From an uncultured bacterium (lineage in GTDB: Bacteria; Verrucomicrobiota; Kiritimatiellia; RFP12; UBA1067): a DNA stretch of 41,059 bases. Position 1 is the first letter of the stretch. Each line of letters starts with the position of its first letter. The stretch covers positions 1 to 41,059 of the forward strand of contig CADCCW010000028.1 in the NCBI GenBank assembly GCA_902800055.1. Reading direction: 5' to 3'. Below the pieces are notes generated by a model. The model did not search any database and had not been told where the DNA came from. It saw only the letters and a list, made by a program, of their open reading frames with translations. Shown in pieces: positions 1-7,958 of this stretch. The position numbers and the translations under genes are program-made.

Positions 1-1254
1 ATAGAGGCGAACAGAAAGCGTCCGATGTTCTTCACGTTCAAGGACGCCGCAGGCAAGATACTCGAGAACGTCCACGTCAAGGTCGTGCAGAAGACGCACG
101 ACTTCAAGTATGGCGCCGATATCTTCATGCTGGACGAGATCGGCGACAGCAAAGAGAAGAACGAGGCGTACAAGGAGCATTTTGCCGCGGCGTTCAACCT
201 GGCGACCGTGCCGTTCTACTGGAAGGACCTGGAGCCCGAGGAAGGCAAGACGCGCTACGCGAAGAACTCGCCGAAAATCTACCGCCGCCCGCCGCCGGAT
301 CTCTGCGTCGAATGGTGCGAGGCGCATGGCATCGAGCCGAAGGCGCATTGCCTCAACTATTCCGGCCAGTCACCCGACTGGTCGAGAGGCGACATCCAGA
401 AGGAGAAGTACCTTTTGGAGAAGCGTTTCCGCGAGCTTGCGGAGCGCTACGCAAGGCGCGTTCCCATGTGGGAGGTCACGAACGAGACTTTCTGGGGATC
501 CGACGACAAGGGGTGCAACTTCTACCACGAGCCAGATTTCGTCGAGTGGAGCTTCAAGCTCGCCGAGCAGTATTTCCCCGCCAACCACCTCGTCATCAAC
601 GAGTGGAGCCAGCTCTGGGGCGACACCTGGAACCACCGTTCGCGCGGCCGCTACTACATGCAGATCGAGCGCGCGATGCTCAAGGGGGCGCGCATCGACG
701 GCGTCGGCATGCAGTTCCATATGTTCCACAAGGCCGAGGACGCGACCGCCGCGACGCGCCAGTTCTACGACCCGCAGTGCCTCTTCGACGTGATGGACAC
801 GTACGCCGCGCTCGGCAGGCCAATCCAGATCACCGAGATCACCATCCCTGCCTACTCGAACGACCCGGGCGACGAGGAAGTGCAGGCGGAGATCCTGCGC
901 GAGCTCTACCGCATCTGGTTCTCGCATCCGGCGATGGAGGCGATCATCTACTGGAACCTTCCCGACGGCTATGCGTGGGGCGCGGAGCCGGGCGACATGG
1001 CGACGGGCGAGAACCGCTACTACGGCGGGCTCTGCCGCTTCGACCTGACGCCGAAGCCGGCCTACGGCGTCGTCAAGGACCTCTTCGGCAAGGAGTGGCG
1101 CACCAACTTCGAGCGCGACGTCGGCGGCGAGTTTGCCTTCCGCGGCTTCAAGGGGACATATGAGCTTGAGGCGACCGCGAACGGCAAGACCGTCCGCCGC
1201 GAGTTCCGCCTCAACCCCGCGTTCCCGGGTTCCGCCGACGTGGTCGTGGCCTGA
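1..1254 (+). CDS. GH10 endo-1,4-beta-xylanase (5' partial)
   Basis: Retaining glycoside hydrolase family 10 enzyme expected to cut internal beta-1,4 bonds of xylan. Counting from the first ATG at 25, the acid/base Glu lies in WEVTNE (E154) and the nucleophile in QITEI (E271). The family's C-terminal barrel motif with YWNLPDGYAWG follows near residue 308. The frame is open from base 1 to the ATG at 25 with no stop, so the gene may begin outside the window with a signal peptide or binding domain; about 409 residues are visible. The N-terminal stretch (FTFKDAAGK, HDFKYGADIF) resembles the segment that precedes the barrel in PVC-group and Bacteroidetes GH10 proteins. The next gene begins 1 nt after the stop, so the two are probably co-transcribed. 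Family is certain; exact substrate is inferred. Confidence 0.93.
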   Translation: MEANRKRPMFFTFKDAAGKILENVHVKVVQKTHDFKYGADIFMLDEIGDSKEKNEAYKEHFAAAFNLATVPFYWKDLEPEEGKTRYAKNSPKIYRRPPPDLCVEWCEAHGIEPKAHCLNYSGQSPDWSRGDIQKEKYLLEKRFRELAERYARRVPMWEVTNETFWGSDDKGCNFYHEPDFVEWSFKLAEQYFPANHLVINEWSQLWGDTWNHRSRGRYYMQIERAMLKGARIDGVGMQFHMFHKAEDATAATRQFYDPQCLFDVMDTYAALGRPIQITEITIPAYSNDPGDEEVQAEILRELYRIWFSHPAMEAIIYWNLPDGYAWGAEPGDMATGENRYYGGLCRFDLTPKPAYGVVKDLFGKEWRTNFERDVGGEFAFRGFKGTYELEATANGKTVRREFRLNPAFPGSADVVVA

Positions 1255-1255
1255 A

Positions 1256-2131
1256 TTGAACTGGACGGCGTGGATACTCGCGAGCGCGGTGTTCCTCGCG
1301 CTCTACGACCTCGCGAAGAAGGCGAGCGTGCGGGACAACGCCGTGCTGCCGACGCTGCTCGTCTCGACCTGCTTCGGCTGCGCCGCGTACGTGGCGGTGA
1401 TGGCGCTTTCGGGACGCTTCGCCTCCGCGGCGGAATTGACGCGCGAGGTGGTGGCGCTTTCGGCCGTCAAGTGCGCGATAGTGGGCACTTCCTGGGTGTT
1501 CACGTTCCGCGCCCTGAAGACGCTGCCGATCTCGATCGCGACGCCGATCAGGGCGTCGGCGCCGGCGCTCGTCTTCGTCGTCGCGCTGTTTCTCTACGGG
1601 GAGCGGCCGTCGCCGCTTCAGGCTGCTGGCATGGCGACGGTGTTCGCCGGCTACTTCGCCTTTTCGTGGGCGGGCAGGCACGAGGGGATCGACTTCTTCC
1701 GCGACCGGGCCGTGTGGTGCGCGGTGGCAGGCGCGTTCTTCGCCGCGCTTTCTGCGATCTGGGACAAGTACCTGTTCCAAGTGCGCGGTCTGCCGGTGGA
1801 TGCGGTGCAGCTGGTCTTTCAGATCGGACTGGTCGTGTTCTACGCCGCCGCGCTGGCGGCTGAGGGGTTTGTCGCAAAGGGAGGATCGTCCTTTGAGTGG
1901 CGCTGGTCGATTCCGTTTGTCGGCATCCTCCTTGCCGCGGCGGACTGGCTCTATTTCAACGGGCTTGCCTGTCCTGACGCGTCAGTGTCGGCGGCGTCGC
2001 TCCTGCGGCGGTTCTCGGTGGTGATCACCTTCGTCCTTGGCGCAAGGATTTTCCACGAGACCAACCTCGCGCGCAAGGTCGTCGCCTTGGCGGCGATCGT
2101 CGCCGGCGTCGCGCTGATCTGCCTGGGATAG
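1256..2131 (+). CDS. EamA/DMT-family membrane transporter
   Basis: A 291-residue integral membrane protein of the drug/metabolite transporter type: about ten hydrophobic helices in two EamA-like halves, with the first-half signature PISIATPIRASAPALVF and a matching second half (CPDASVSAASLLRRFSVVITF). I chose the TTG at 1256, just after the xylanase stop. The following residues (NWTAWILASAVFLALYDLA) form helix 1 directly, whereas the ATG at 1133 would add an Arg/Ser/Pro-rich stretch that is only a shadow of the xylanase frame. No good Shine-Dalgarno is visible, which fits translational coupling. Substrate is unknown; next to a xylanase, sugar or metabolite export is possible but unsupported. 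Confidence 0.85.
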   Translation: MNWTAWILASAVFLALYDLAKKASVRDNAVLPTLLVSTCFGCAAYVAVMALSGRFASAAELTREVVALSAVKCAIVGTSWVFTFRALKTLPISIATPIRASAPALVFVVALFLYGERPSPLQAAGMATVFAGYFAFSWAGRHEGIDFFRDRAVWCAVAGAFFAALSAIWDKYLFQVRGLPVDAVQLVFQIGLVVFYAAALAAEGFVAKGGSSFEWRWSIPFVGILLAAADWLYFNGLACPDASVSAASLLRRFSVVITFVLGARIFHETNLARKVVALAAIVAGVALICLG

Positions 2132-2181
2132 CAAAAGGCGGAGCCGTGGCTTGGGGCACCGCGCCGAGGACTGGGGAAATT

Positions 2182-2190
2182 TGGTATAAT
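2182..2190 (+). promoter_or_regulatory. Extended -10 promoter (leaderless start)
   Basis: TGGTATAAT followed by ACGCC. TATAAT occupies 2185-2190 and the ATG of the phosphatase gene begins at 2199, 8 nt later, so transcription would begin at or beside the start codon. No -35 hexamer is obvious, as is usual for extended -10 promoters. Confidence 0.75.
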
Positions 2191-2198
2191 ACGCCTGC

Positions 2199-2654
2199 AT
2201 GAAGATTCTTTTTGTATGCCACGGGAACATCTGCCGCAGTCCAATGGCCGAATTCGTCATGAAGGACATGCTGGCGAAAGCCGGGCGCGACGACGTCGCG
2301 GTCGAGTCCGCCGCGCTGCATACGGATGAAATCGGCAGCGACATCCACCGCGGCACAAGGCGCGAACTGGAGCGCCACGGCGTTCCGTTCTCCCCCCGCC
2401 GCGCATGGCTGCTGACGACGGAAAAGATCCGCGGGTACGACATGGTGATCGGCATGGACGGCGCGAACATGCACGACCTGCGGCGGATTGCGGATCCCGC
2501 TGACGCGCCGAAGCTCCGCCGCCTGCTCGACTTTGCCGGCGTTGACCGCGATGTCGCCGACCCCTGGTACACTGGCGACTTTGAGACCACCTATGCCGAT
2601 GTCGTCGTCGGCTGTGCGGCTTTGCTGAAAACGATTGGAGAGCCAAAGCTATGA
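2199..2654 (+). CDS. Low-molecular-weight protein-tyrosine phosphatase
   Basis: A 151-residue cytoplasmic phosphatase of the LMW-PTP/arsenate-reductase fold. The N-terminal P-loop FVCHGNICRSPMAE carries the nucleophilic Cys and Arg (C8, R14). The DPW motif with the general-acid Asp is near the C-terminus in VADPWYTGDF. Length is normal for the family. Partners may be tyrosine kinases of polysaccharide export or a low-Mr phosphometabolite; none is encoded nearby. The ATG lies 8 nt after a TATAAT and has no ribosome-binding site, so the mRNA is probably leaderless. The stop overlaps the ATG of the next gene (ATGA). Confidence 0.93.
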   Translation: MKILFVCHGNICRSPMAEFVMKDMLAKAGRDDVAVESAALHTDEIGSDIHRGTRRELERHGVPFSPRRAWLLTTEKIRGYDMVIGMDGANMHDLRRIADPADAPKLRRLLDFAGVDRDVADPWYTGDFETTYADVVVGCAALLKTIGEPKL

Positions 2655-3166
2655 GAATTGTCTTCATGAGCGACATCCACGGCGTGCCCTCGGCGCTCGA
2701 GGCGGCGCTGGCGGCCGCGGACGCGCTGGGGTACGACCGCCTGGCGCTGCTGGGCGACCTGCTTTACCACGGTCCGCGCAACGGCGTGCCGGACTTCTAC
2801 GACCCCGTCAAGGTGGCGCGGATGCTCAACGCCCGCAAGGACAGCATCGTGGCGGTGCGCGGCAACTGCGACGCCGAAGTGGACCAGATGATGTTCGAGT
2901 TTCCGATTATGTCCGACTACTCCGTCGTCGACGCCGGCGCCGAACGGTTCTTCCTTACCCACGGCCACCGCTGGAACGAGTACAACCTGCCGCCGCTCGG
3001 CATGGGGACGGTGCTCGTCCACGGGCACACCCACGTCCCGGAGCTGAAGGACCTCGGGTGCGGGATCAGGATATTCAACCCCGGCTCGGTGGCGCTGCCG
3101 AAGGGCGGGTCATCCCGCTCGTTCGGCTACTTCGACGGCTCCGAGCTGCGGCACTACACGATCTGA
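2651..3166 (+). CDS. YfcE-like metallophosphoesterase
   Basis: A 171-residue calcineurin-like phosphodiesterase. The metal ligands are in order: SDIHG (D8, H10), GDLLYHGPRN, GNCDAEVD, THGH and HGHTHVP. This is the compact YfcE/MJ0936 class, which hydrolyses phosphodiesters with Mn or Ni; the natural substrate is not known. It overlaps the phosphatase gene by 4 nt (ATGA), so the two form a two-gene operon. Its 3' end overlaps the convergent HAD gene by 13 bp. Confidence 0.92.
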   Translation: MRIVFMSDIHGVPSALEAALAAADALGYDRLALLGDLLYHGPRNGVPDFYDPVKVARMLNARKDSIVAVRGNCDAEVDQMMFEFPIMSDYSVVDAGAERFFLTHGHRWNEYNLPPLGMGTVLVHGHTHVPELKDLGCGIRIFNPGSVALPKGGSSRSFGYFDGSELRHYTI

Positions 3167-3774
3167 AGGAGCCGCTCGAAGTCGGCCTCGACCTGGTCGT
3201 TCGTCTCGAACCTGATCGCCTGCCATCCGGCCGCCCTCGCGGCGGAGACGTTCCGCTCGAGGTCGTCGACGAAGAGCAGCGAGGCGGCGGGAAGGGCAAT
3301 GCGCCCGCGCAGAAGGTCGTAGATCTCGCGCTGAGGCTTGACGATGCCCTCGTCGCCGGAGATGACCATCGCATCCGCCTGGGCGATGAAGTCGGCGAAG
3401 GCGGACCTGAAGTGCTCGTGGGCGAACCTCGGCGCCATGTTGGTGAGGATGCCGATCTTGTATCCGCGCGACTTGAGTGCCTTCATCCAGGCGAGCGTGC
3501 GCTCGTTGCGGTAGCACCAGCTGCGGTCGTCCGCCTCCATGAACGCTGCGTTCGTGCCGGCGTCGACGACGATGCCCGCGTCGCGCCAGATGAGGTCGTA
3601 CATCTCCGCGAGCGTGATGCGCCCGGCGTCGTAGTCGAGCCGGTGCGCGTCGAAGCCGCGCTTGAACACGCCCCAGTCGATTCCCTTCGCCTCGGCGAGC
3701 TCGATCACCCGCATAGGCATGGTGGACGTGGTCATCACGCCGCCGAAGTCAAAAACTACCGCCTCTATCTTCAT
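3154..3774 (-). CDS. HAD-superfamily (IA) hydrolase
   Basis: A 206-residue HAD-like hydrolase. Motif I is VVFDFGGVM with nucleophile D9. Motif II is the Thr in GILTNMAP, motif III the Lys in EGIVKPQREIYDLL, and motif IV the acidic pair in LLFVDDLERN. The position two after the nucleophile is Gly rather than Asp, as in the YihX-like branch (sugar-phosphate or epoxide-hydrolase-N-like). The ATG at 3774 lies 7 nt after a TATACT on the - strand, again a leaderless arrangement. The open frame continues upstream antisense to the tRNA and symporter, but that extension is not coding. Substrate unknown. Confidence 0.9.
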   Translation of the reverse strand: MKIEAVVFDFGGVMTTSTMPMRVIELAEAKGIDWGVFKRGFDAHRLDYDAGRITLAEMYDLIWRDAGIVVDAGTNAAFMEADDRSWCYRNERTLAWMKALKSRGYKIGILTNMAPRFAHEHFRSAFADFIAQADAMVISGDEGIVKPQREIYDLLRGRIALPAASLLFVDDLERNVSAARAAGWQAIRFETNDQVEADFERLLQIV

Positions 3775-3781
3775 AAGGCGT

Positions 3782-3790
3782 AGTATACCA
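3782..3790 (-). promoter_or_regulatory. Extended -10 promoter of the HAD gene
   Basis: Read on the - strand this is TGGTATACT followed by ACGCC; TATACT is at 3787-3782 and the start codon follows after 7 nt. It matches the motif in front of the phosphatase, mazG and the tRNAs. Confidence 0.7.
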
Positions 3791-3831
3791 AAAATGCGGT
3801 GTCCTCGCCGACGGTTCGGCGCAGTCGCGGG

Positions 3832-3861
3832 TTGACGAGCTGCGACGGATTTTGGTATACT
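3832..3861 (+). promoter_or_regulatory. Promoter of tRNA-Ala and downstream genes
   Basis: TTGACG at 3832-3837, an 18-nt spacer, then TGG-TATACT with TATACT at 3856-3861. The mature tRNA begins 22 nt later. It is the only good promoter I see before the symporter-ilvBN-Nudix run. Confidence 0.75.
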
Positions 3862-3882
3862 ACACACAAGTTTGCACCTGTT

Positions 3883-3958
<76 letters not shown>

Positions 3959-3976
3959 ACAGGAAGACGCTTTGAC

Positions 3977-4012
3977 ATGAAAAACGCACTGTTCTCGGTA
4001 GGGCTCTTCTGA
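3977..4012 (+). CDS. Possible 11-residue leader ORF upstream of the symporter
   Basis: ATG at 3977 encodes MKNALFSVGLF and stops in a TGATG that contains the symporter's ATG at 4012. An AGGA lies about 12 nt upstream, just after the tRNA CCA. The stop/start overlap would allow translational coupling. It may equally be a chance ORF: its codons do not repeat an amino acid as in an attenuator and no terminator hairpin follows. Confidence 0.3.
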   Translation: MKNALFSVGLF

Positions 4013-5445
4013 TGGGCGCGCGGGCGAGCTGGTCGGGCCAGCTGGCGTTCGTGTTGGCGGCGGCGGCATCGGCAATCGGGCTGGGGAACCTCTGGCGGTT
4101 CCCCTATCTTGCCGCCAGGTACGGCGGCGGCACGTTCATCGTCGTCTACCTCGCGCTCGTCGTGACGCTCGGCTTCACGCTGATGCTCACCGAGATCGCG
4201 ATCGGCCGCAAGACCCAGCAGTCGCAGCTGACCGCTTACTCGCGCCTGCATGGCGCGTGGGGGTTCGTGGGGCTGCTGGGGACGGTCGTCCCCGTGCTCA
4301 TCACTCCCTACTACTGCGTGATCGGCGGCTGGGTGCTCTACTACCTCAAGGCGTACGCGGTGATGGCGTTCACCGGCGCGTCGCCGATGGGCGAGGCGGC
4401 GGCGCAGTCGGGCGCGTTCTTCTCTGGCTTCATCTCCGCTCCGTTTGCGCCGTTCGGCTACGGGATGCTTTTCGTCGTCGCGTGTTCGGGGGTGATCGTG
4501 CTCGGGGTCAAGAACGGCATCGAGAAGTCCAACCTGGTGATGATGCCGGTCCTCTTCGTGATGGCGATCGCGATCTCGGCCTACGTCGTCTGCCTGCCCG
4601 GCTCCGGCGAGGGGCTGAAGTACTACCTGGTGCCGAACCTGGACTGCCTCCGCTCCGCCGACGGCTCGTTCTCGCTCGCGCTCCTCGGCAAGACCGTCCT
4701 CGGCGCGATGGGCCAGATGTTCTACTCGCTCTCGCTCGCGATGGGCATCATGATCACCTACGGCTCCTACATGAAGAAGTCCGACTCGATCGAGCGCTGC
4801 GTCCGCCGCATCGAGGTGTTCGACACGCTGATCGCGGTCGTCGCCGGCCTCATGATCATCCCGGTCGTCTACATGTTCGCGGTGAAGAGCGGGATCCCGG
4901 TGAAGGAGGCGATGAACGCCGGCCCCGGGCTCATGTTCATCACGCTGCCCCAGGTGTTCGCGACGCTTGGCGCGGTCGGTCCGTGGGTGGGGCTCGCGTT
5001 CTTCCTCCTGGTCACCTTCGCCGCGGCGACGAGCGCGATCTCGCTCATGGAGGCGTGCGTCGCGTCGGTGTGCGACGTCCTGAAGCTCGAGCGCAAGTCG
5101 GCGACGTTCTTCACCGCCGCGCTCATCGCGTTCCTCGCCACCTTCTCCGCGCTCGGCTACGGCCCGTGGAAGGCCGTGACCGTCTTCGGGATGCAGTTCC
5201 TGGACTTCTTCGACTTCATCACCAACTCCGCGCTGATGCCGGTCGTCGCCATCGCGACCTGCGTGTTCGTGGGCTGGGTCCTCACGCCGAAGGCGGTGGT
5301 GGACGAGGTGGAGGAGGGCGGCCGCGCGTTCCGCGCGAAGCGGCTCTACGTCGCGATGGTCAAGTACGTCGCGCCCGCGTTCATGGCCGCGGTCCTCGTC
5401 TCCGAGATCTGCCGCGCCTTCAAGATCGGCGGCTGGAGCATTTGA
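4012..5445 (+). CDS. Sodium:solute (NSS/SNF) symporter
   Basis: A 477-residue membrane protein of the neurotransmitter:sodium symporter family (LeuT/MhsT type), which couples Na+ entry to uptake of amino acids or related amines. The N-terminus is diagnostic: ASWSGQLAFVLAAAASAIGLGNLWRFPYLA, that is, helix 1 with the unwound Na+/substrate-binding GNLWRFPY. About 11 helices follow. ATG at 4012 is the only in-frame start after a TGA at 3973. It sits 53 nt after tRNA-Ala and 26 nt before a secreted-protein gene. Substrate is undetermined, though bacterial members mostly carry amino acids, which would suit co-transcription with ilvBN. Confidence 0.93.
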   Translation: MGARASWSGQLAFVLAAAASAIGLGNLWRFPYLAARYGGGTFIVVYLALVVTLGFTLMLTEIAIGRKTQQSQLTAYSRLHGAWGFVGLLGTVVPVLITPYYCVIGGWVLYYLKAYAVMAFTGASPMGEAAAQSGAFFSGFISAPFAPFGYGMLFVVACSGVIVLGVKNGIEKSNLVMMPVLFVMAIAISAYVVCLPGSGEGLKYYLVPNLDCLRSADGSFSLALLGKTVLGAMGQMFYSLSLAMGIMITYGSYMKKSDSIERCVRRIEVFDTLIAVVAGLMIIPVVYMFAVKSGIPVKEAMNAGPGLMFITLPQVFATLGAVGPWVGLAFFLLVTFAAATSAISLMEACVASVCDVLKLERKSATFFTAALIAFLATFSALGYGPWKAVTVFGMQFLDFFDFITNSALMPVVAIATCVFVGWVLTPKAVVDEVEEGGRAFRAKRLYVAMVKYVAPAFMAAVLVSEICRAFKIGGWSI

Positions 5446-5471
5446 ACCGGACTGGAAAGGAGTCTTTGACA

Positions 5472-6266
5472 ATGACCGCAAAATCGTTCATCGCAGTGCT
5501 GGCGCTGGCCGCCGCGTCCGTGGTGTCCGCCGCGGAGTGGGCCAACCTCGACGACGCGAACAAGCGCGGCGAGCGCAAGGTCTCCGCCGCCTACCTCGTC
5601 GGCAAGGTGGTGCTCGTCTGCCGCTCCCAGGAGCACGCGGAACGGCTCGGCGAGATCTGGGCGAGCTTCCGCCGCAAGAACTTCGTGGCGCTCGGGTCCT
5701 TCGCGAAGGCGCCCGCGGGCGCGAAGTATCCGGTCTACGCCGGGGCGGGTCCGGAGGGCTGGAACCCCAAGTCCGCGCTCTGCGTGGTCGACGCGAAAGG
5801 GGATGTCATCTACACCGGCGGCGACATCGCCCAGGCGACGGAGGCGGTGGTGGAGTCGATCACCGCGTTCGTCGCGGCGCCTGACTACAGCACATGGCGG
5901 AAGTATCTCGACTTCGAGGTGCGCGAGCTTCCCGGCCGCGCGATCAACGATCTCGCCGAGGTCAAGAAGGACAAGCGCGTCTCGGCTTCCGCCGGCTACA
6001 AGGCCGCGGCCAAGGAGCTCGCCGCGCGCGAGAAGGAGCTCAAGGCGAACCAGGCCTACGTGCGCCTCGCCAAGCTGGAGCAGCTCGCCGCGCAGGTGCG
6101 GGAGTACAGCCCCGCGAACAAGCGCGCGCGCGTCAAGTTCACCAAGGCGAAGATCGAAGCCGAGACAAAGAAGTACGCCGATTTGAAGGAGTCCGAGGAC
6201 CCGGTCGTCGCGCGCGAGGCGAAGAACTGCCTCGCCGACCTCGCCTGGGCCGCCGCGGAGCTGTAA
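5472..6266 (+). CDS. Secreted protein of unknown function, possible thioredoxin-like fold
   Basis: A 264-residue protein starting with a signal peptide (MTAKSFIAVLALAAASVVSA, cleavage expected near residue 20), preceded by AGGAG 10 nt upstream. Residues about 40-130 show an alternating strand/helix pattern with AYLVGKVVLVC and LCVVDAKGDVIYTGG, reminiscent of thioredoxin/TlpA-like domains. There is no CxxC, so redox activity is unlikely. The last 100 residues are Lys/Glu/Ala-rich and helical, possibly coiled coil. It lies between the symporter and the AMP-ligase and is probably in the same transcript. I do not recognise the family; the fold assignment is an inference. Confidence 0.75.
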   Translation: MTAKSFIAVLALAAASVVSAAEWANLDDANKRGERKVSAAYLVGKVVLVCRSQEHAERLGEIWASFRRKNFVALGSFAKAPAGAKYPVYAGAGPEGWNPKSALCVVDAKGDVIYTGGDIAQATEAVVESITAFVAAPDYSTWRKYLDFEVRELPGRAINDLAEVKKDKRVSASAGYKAAAKELAAREKELKANQAYVRLAKLEQLAAQVREYSPANKRARVKFTKAKIEAETKKYADLKESEDPVVAREAKNCLADLAWAAAEL

Positions 6267-6282
6267 CAAGGAAGGAACCGCC

Positions 6283-7938
6283 ATGAAGGAAGAGTTCGCC
6301 AACATCACCGAGATCCTCGAGCGCAACGCGCGAGAGTGGCCTGACGACGTCGCGCTCGTCGAGATCGACACGCCGGACGAAGGGCGGCACAAGACCTGGA
6401 AGGAGGCGGAGCTCGTGGAGTCAGTCCCCGACAGGTCGTTCCGCGTCGAGATGACCTGGCGCGAGTTCGACGACAAGGCCAACCGCTTCGCGAACTTCCT
6501 GCTGTCGCGCGGCTATACGCGCGGCGACAAGGTCGCGATCCTGCTGATGAACTGCCTTGAGTGGCTGCCGATCTACTTCGGCGTCCTCAAGGCCGGCTGC
6601 ATGGCCGTGCCGCTCAACTTCCGCTACACCGCCGACGAGATCAAGTACTGCCTCGGCCTCTCCGACGCGCAGGCGCTCGTCTTCGGCCCCGAGTTCACCG
6701 GCCGCGTCGAGCAGATCGCCGACCGCATCCCGCTGGTCCGGACGCGCCTCTACGTCGGCGAGGACTGCCCCACTTTCGCCGAGAGCTACCCGAACCTCGT
6801 GAAGTACGCCTCGGCGGAATCGCCTGCCGTCAGGATGACCCCGGAGGACGAAGCCGCGATCTACTTCTCGTCCGGCACCACCGGCTTCCCCAAGGCGATC
6901 GTCCTCCAGCACCGCTGCCTGCTGCACAGCTGCCGCTGCGAGCAGAAGCACCACGGCCAGACGAAGGACGACGTCTTCCTCTGCATCCCGCCGCTCTACC
7001 ACACCGGTGCGAAGATGCACTGGTTCGGGTCGTTCCTCGTCGGCGGGCGCTCGGTGCTTCTCAAGGGCGTCAGGCCAGAGTGGATCGTCCGCGCGGTGAG
7101 CGAGGAGAAGTGCACCATCGTCTGGCTGCTCGTCCCCTGGGCGCAGGACATCCTGGACGCCATCGACCGCGGCGACGTGAAGCTCGACGAGTACCGGCTT
7201 TCGCAGTGGCGGCTCATGCACATCGGCGCCCAGCCGGTGCCGCCGGCGCTGATCAAGCGCTGGAAGAAGGTCTTCCCGCACCACGACTACGACACCAACT
7301 ACGGCCTTTCCGAGTCGACCGGTCCCGGCGCGGTGCACCTCGGCGTCGAGAACATCGACCACGTCGGCGCGATCGGCGTCGCCGGCTACGGCTGGCAGAC
7401 GAAGATCGTCGGCAAGGACGGCATCACCCCGGTCGAGCCGGGCAAGGTGGGAGAGCTCGCGCTCAAGGGCCCCGGCGTGATGAAGGAGTACTACCACAAC
7501 CCCGAGGCCACGGCCGAGATCATGAAGGAGCCGGGCTGGCTGCTCACCGGCGACATGGCCGAGGAGCGCGACGGCTTCATCTACCTCGTCGACCGCGCCA
7601 AGGACGTCATCATCACCGGCGGCGAGAACCTGTATCCGGTGCAGATCGAGGACTTCGTCCGCGCCAACCCGAAGGTGAAGGACGTCGCCGTGATCGGCCT
7701 CCCCGACGCGCGCCTCGGCGAGATCGCCGCGGCCATCGTCTCGGTCAAGGAGGGGATGTCGCTCACCGAGGCCGAGTTCAACGAGTACTGCCTCGGGCTG
7801 CCTCGCTACAAGCGTCCGCGCAAGGTGATCTTCGCCGACGTGCCGCGCAACCCGACCGGCAAGATCGAGAAGCCCAAGCTGCGCAAGATGTACGGCGCCG
7901 ACGCGCTCGTCGCGCAGCAGAACGGCATTGTCGCGTAG
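6283..7938 (+). CDS. AMP-forming acyl-CoA synthetase/ligase
   Basis: A 551-residue class I adenylate-forming enzyme that activates a carboxylate with ATP and usually transfers it to CoA. Visible motifs: P-loop YFSSGTTGFPK (about 193-203), YGLSES near 340, GELALKGPGVMKEYYHNPEAT, TGDMAE, hinge DRAKDVIITGGENLYP, and the C-terminal catalytic Lys in NPTGKIEKPK (K527). A good SD (AAGGAAGG) precedes the ATG. Residues 30-60 (DEGRHKTWKEAELVE) look like an extra loop near the N-terminus. It is 20 nt upstream of ilvB. Substrate unknown; medium/long-chain or branched acids are equally possible. Confidence 0.92.
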   Translation: MKEEFANITEILERNAREWPDDVALVEIDTPDEGRHKTWKEAELVESVPDRSFRVEMTWREFDDKANRFANFLLSRGYTRGDKVAILLMNCLEWLPIYFGVLKAGCMAVPLNFRYTADEIKYCLGLSDAQALVFGPEFTGRVEQIADRIPLVRTRLYVGEDCPTFAESYPNLVKYASAESPAVRMTPEDEAAIYFSSGTTGFPKAIVLQHRCLLHSCRCEQKHHGQTKDDVFLCIPPLYHTGAKMHWFGSFLVGGRSVLLKGVRPEWIVRAVSEEKCTIVWLLVPWAQDILDAIDRGDVKLDEYRLSQWRLMHIGAQPVPPALIKRWKKVFPHHDYDTNYGLSESTGPGAVHLGVENIDHVGAIGVAGYGWQTKIVGKDGITPVEPGKVGELALKGPGVMKEYYHNPEATAEIMKEPGWLLTGDMAEERDGFIYLVDRAKDVIITGGENLYPVQIEDFVRANPKVKDVAVIGLPDARLGEIAAAIVSVKEGMSLTEAEFNEYCLGLPRYKRPRKVIFADVPRNPTGKIEKPKLRKMYGADALVAQQNGIVA

Positions 7939-7958
7939 GCTTTTGTCCGAAGGGCGGA

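Noticed and set aside
1133..1255. An ATG at 1133 as start of the EamA transporter.
   Set aside because: The added residues are the out-of-frame shadow of the xylanase C-terminus (Arg/Ser/Pro-rich), while TTG 1256 begins directly at helix 1.
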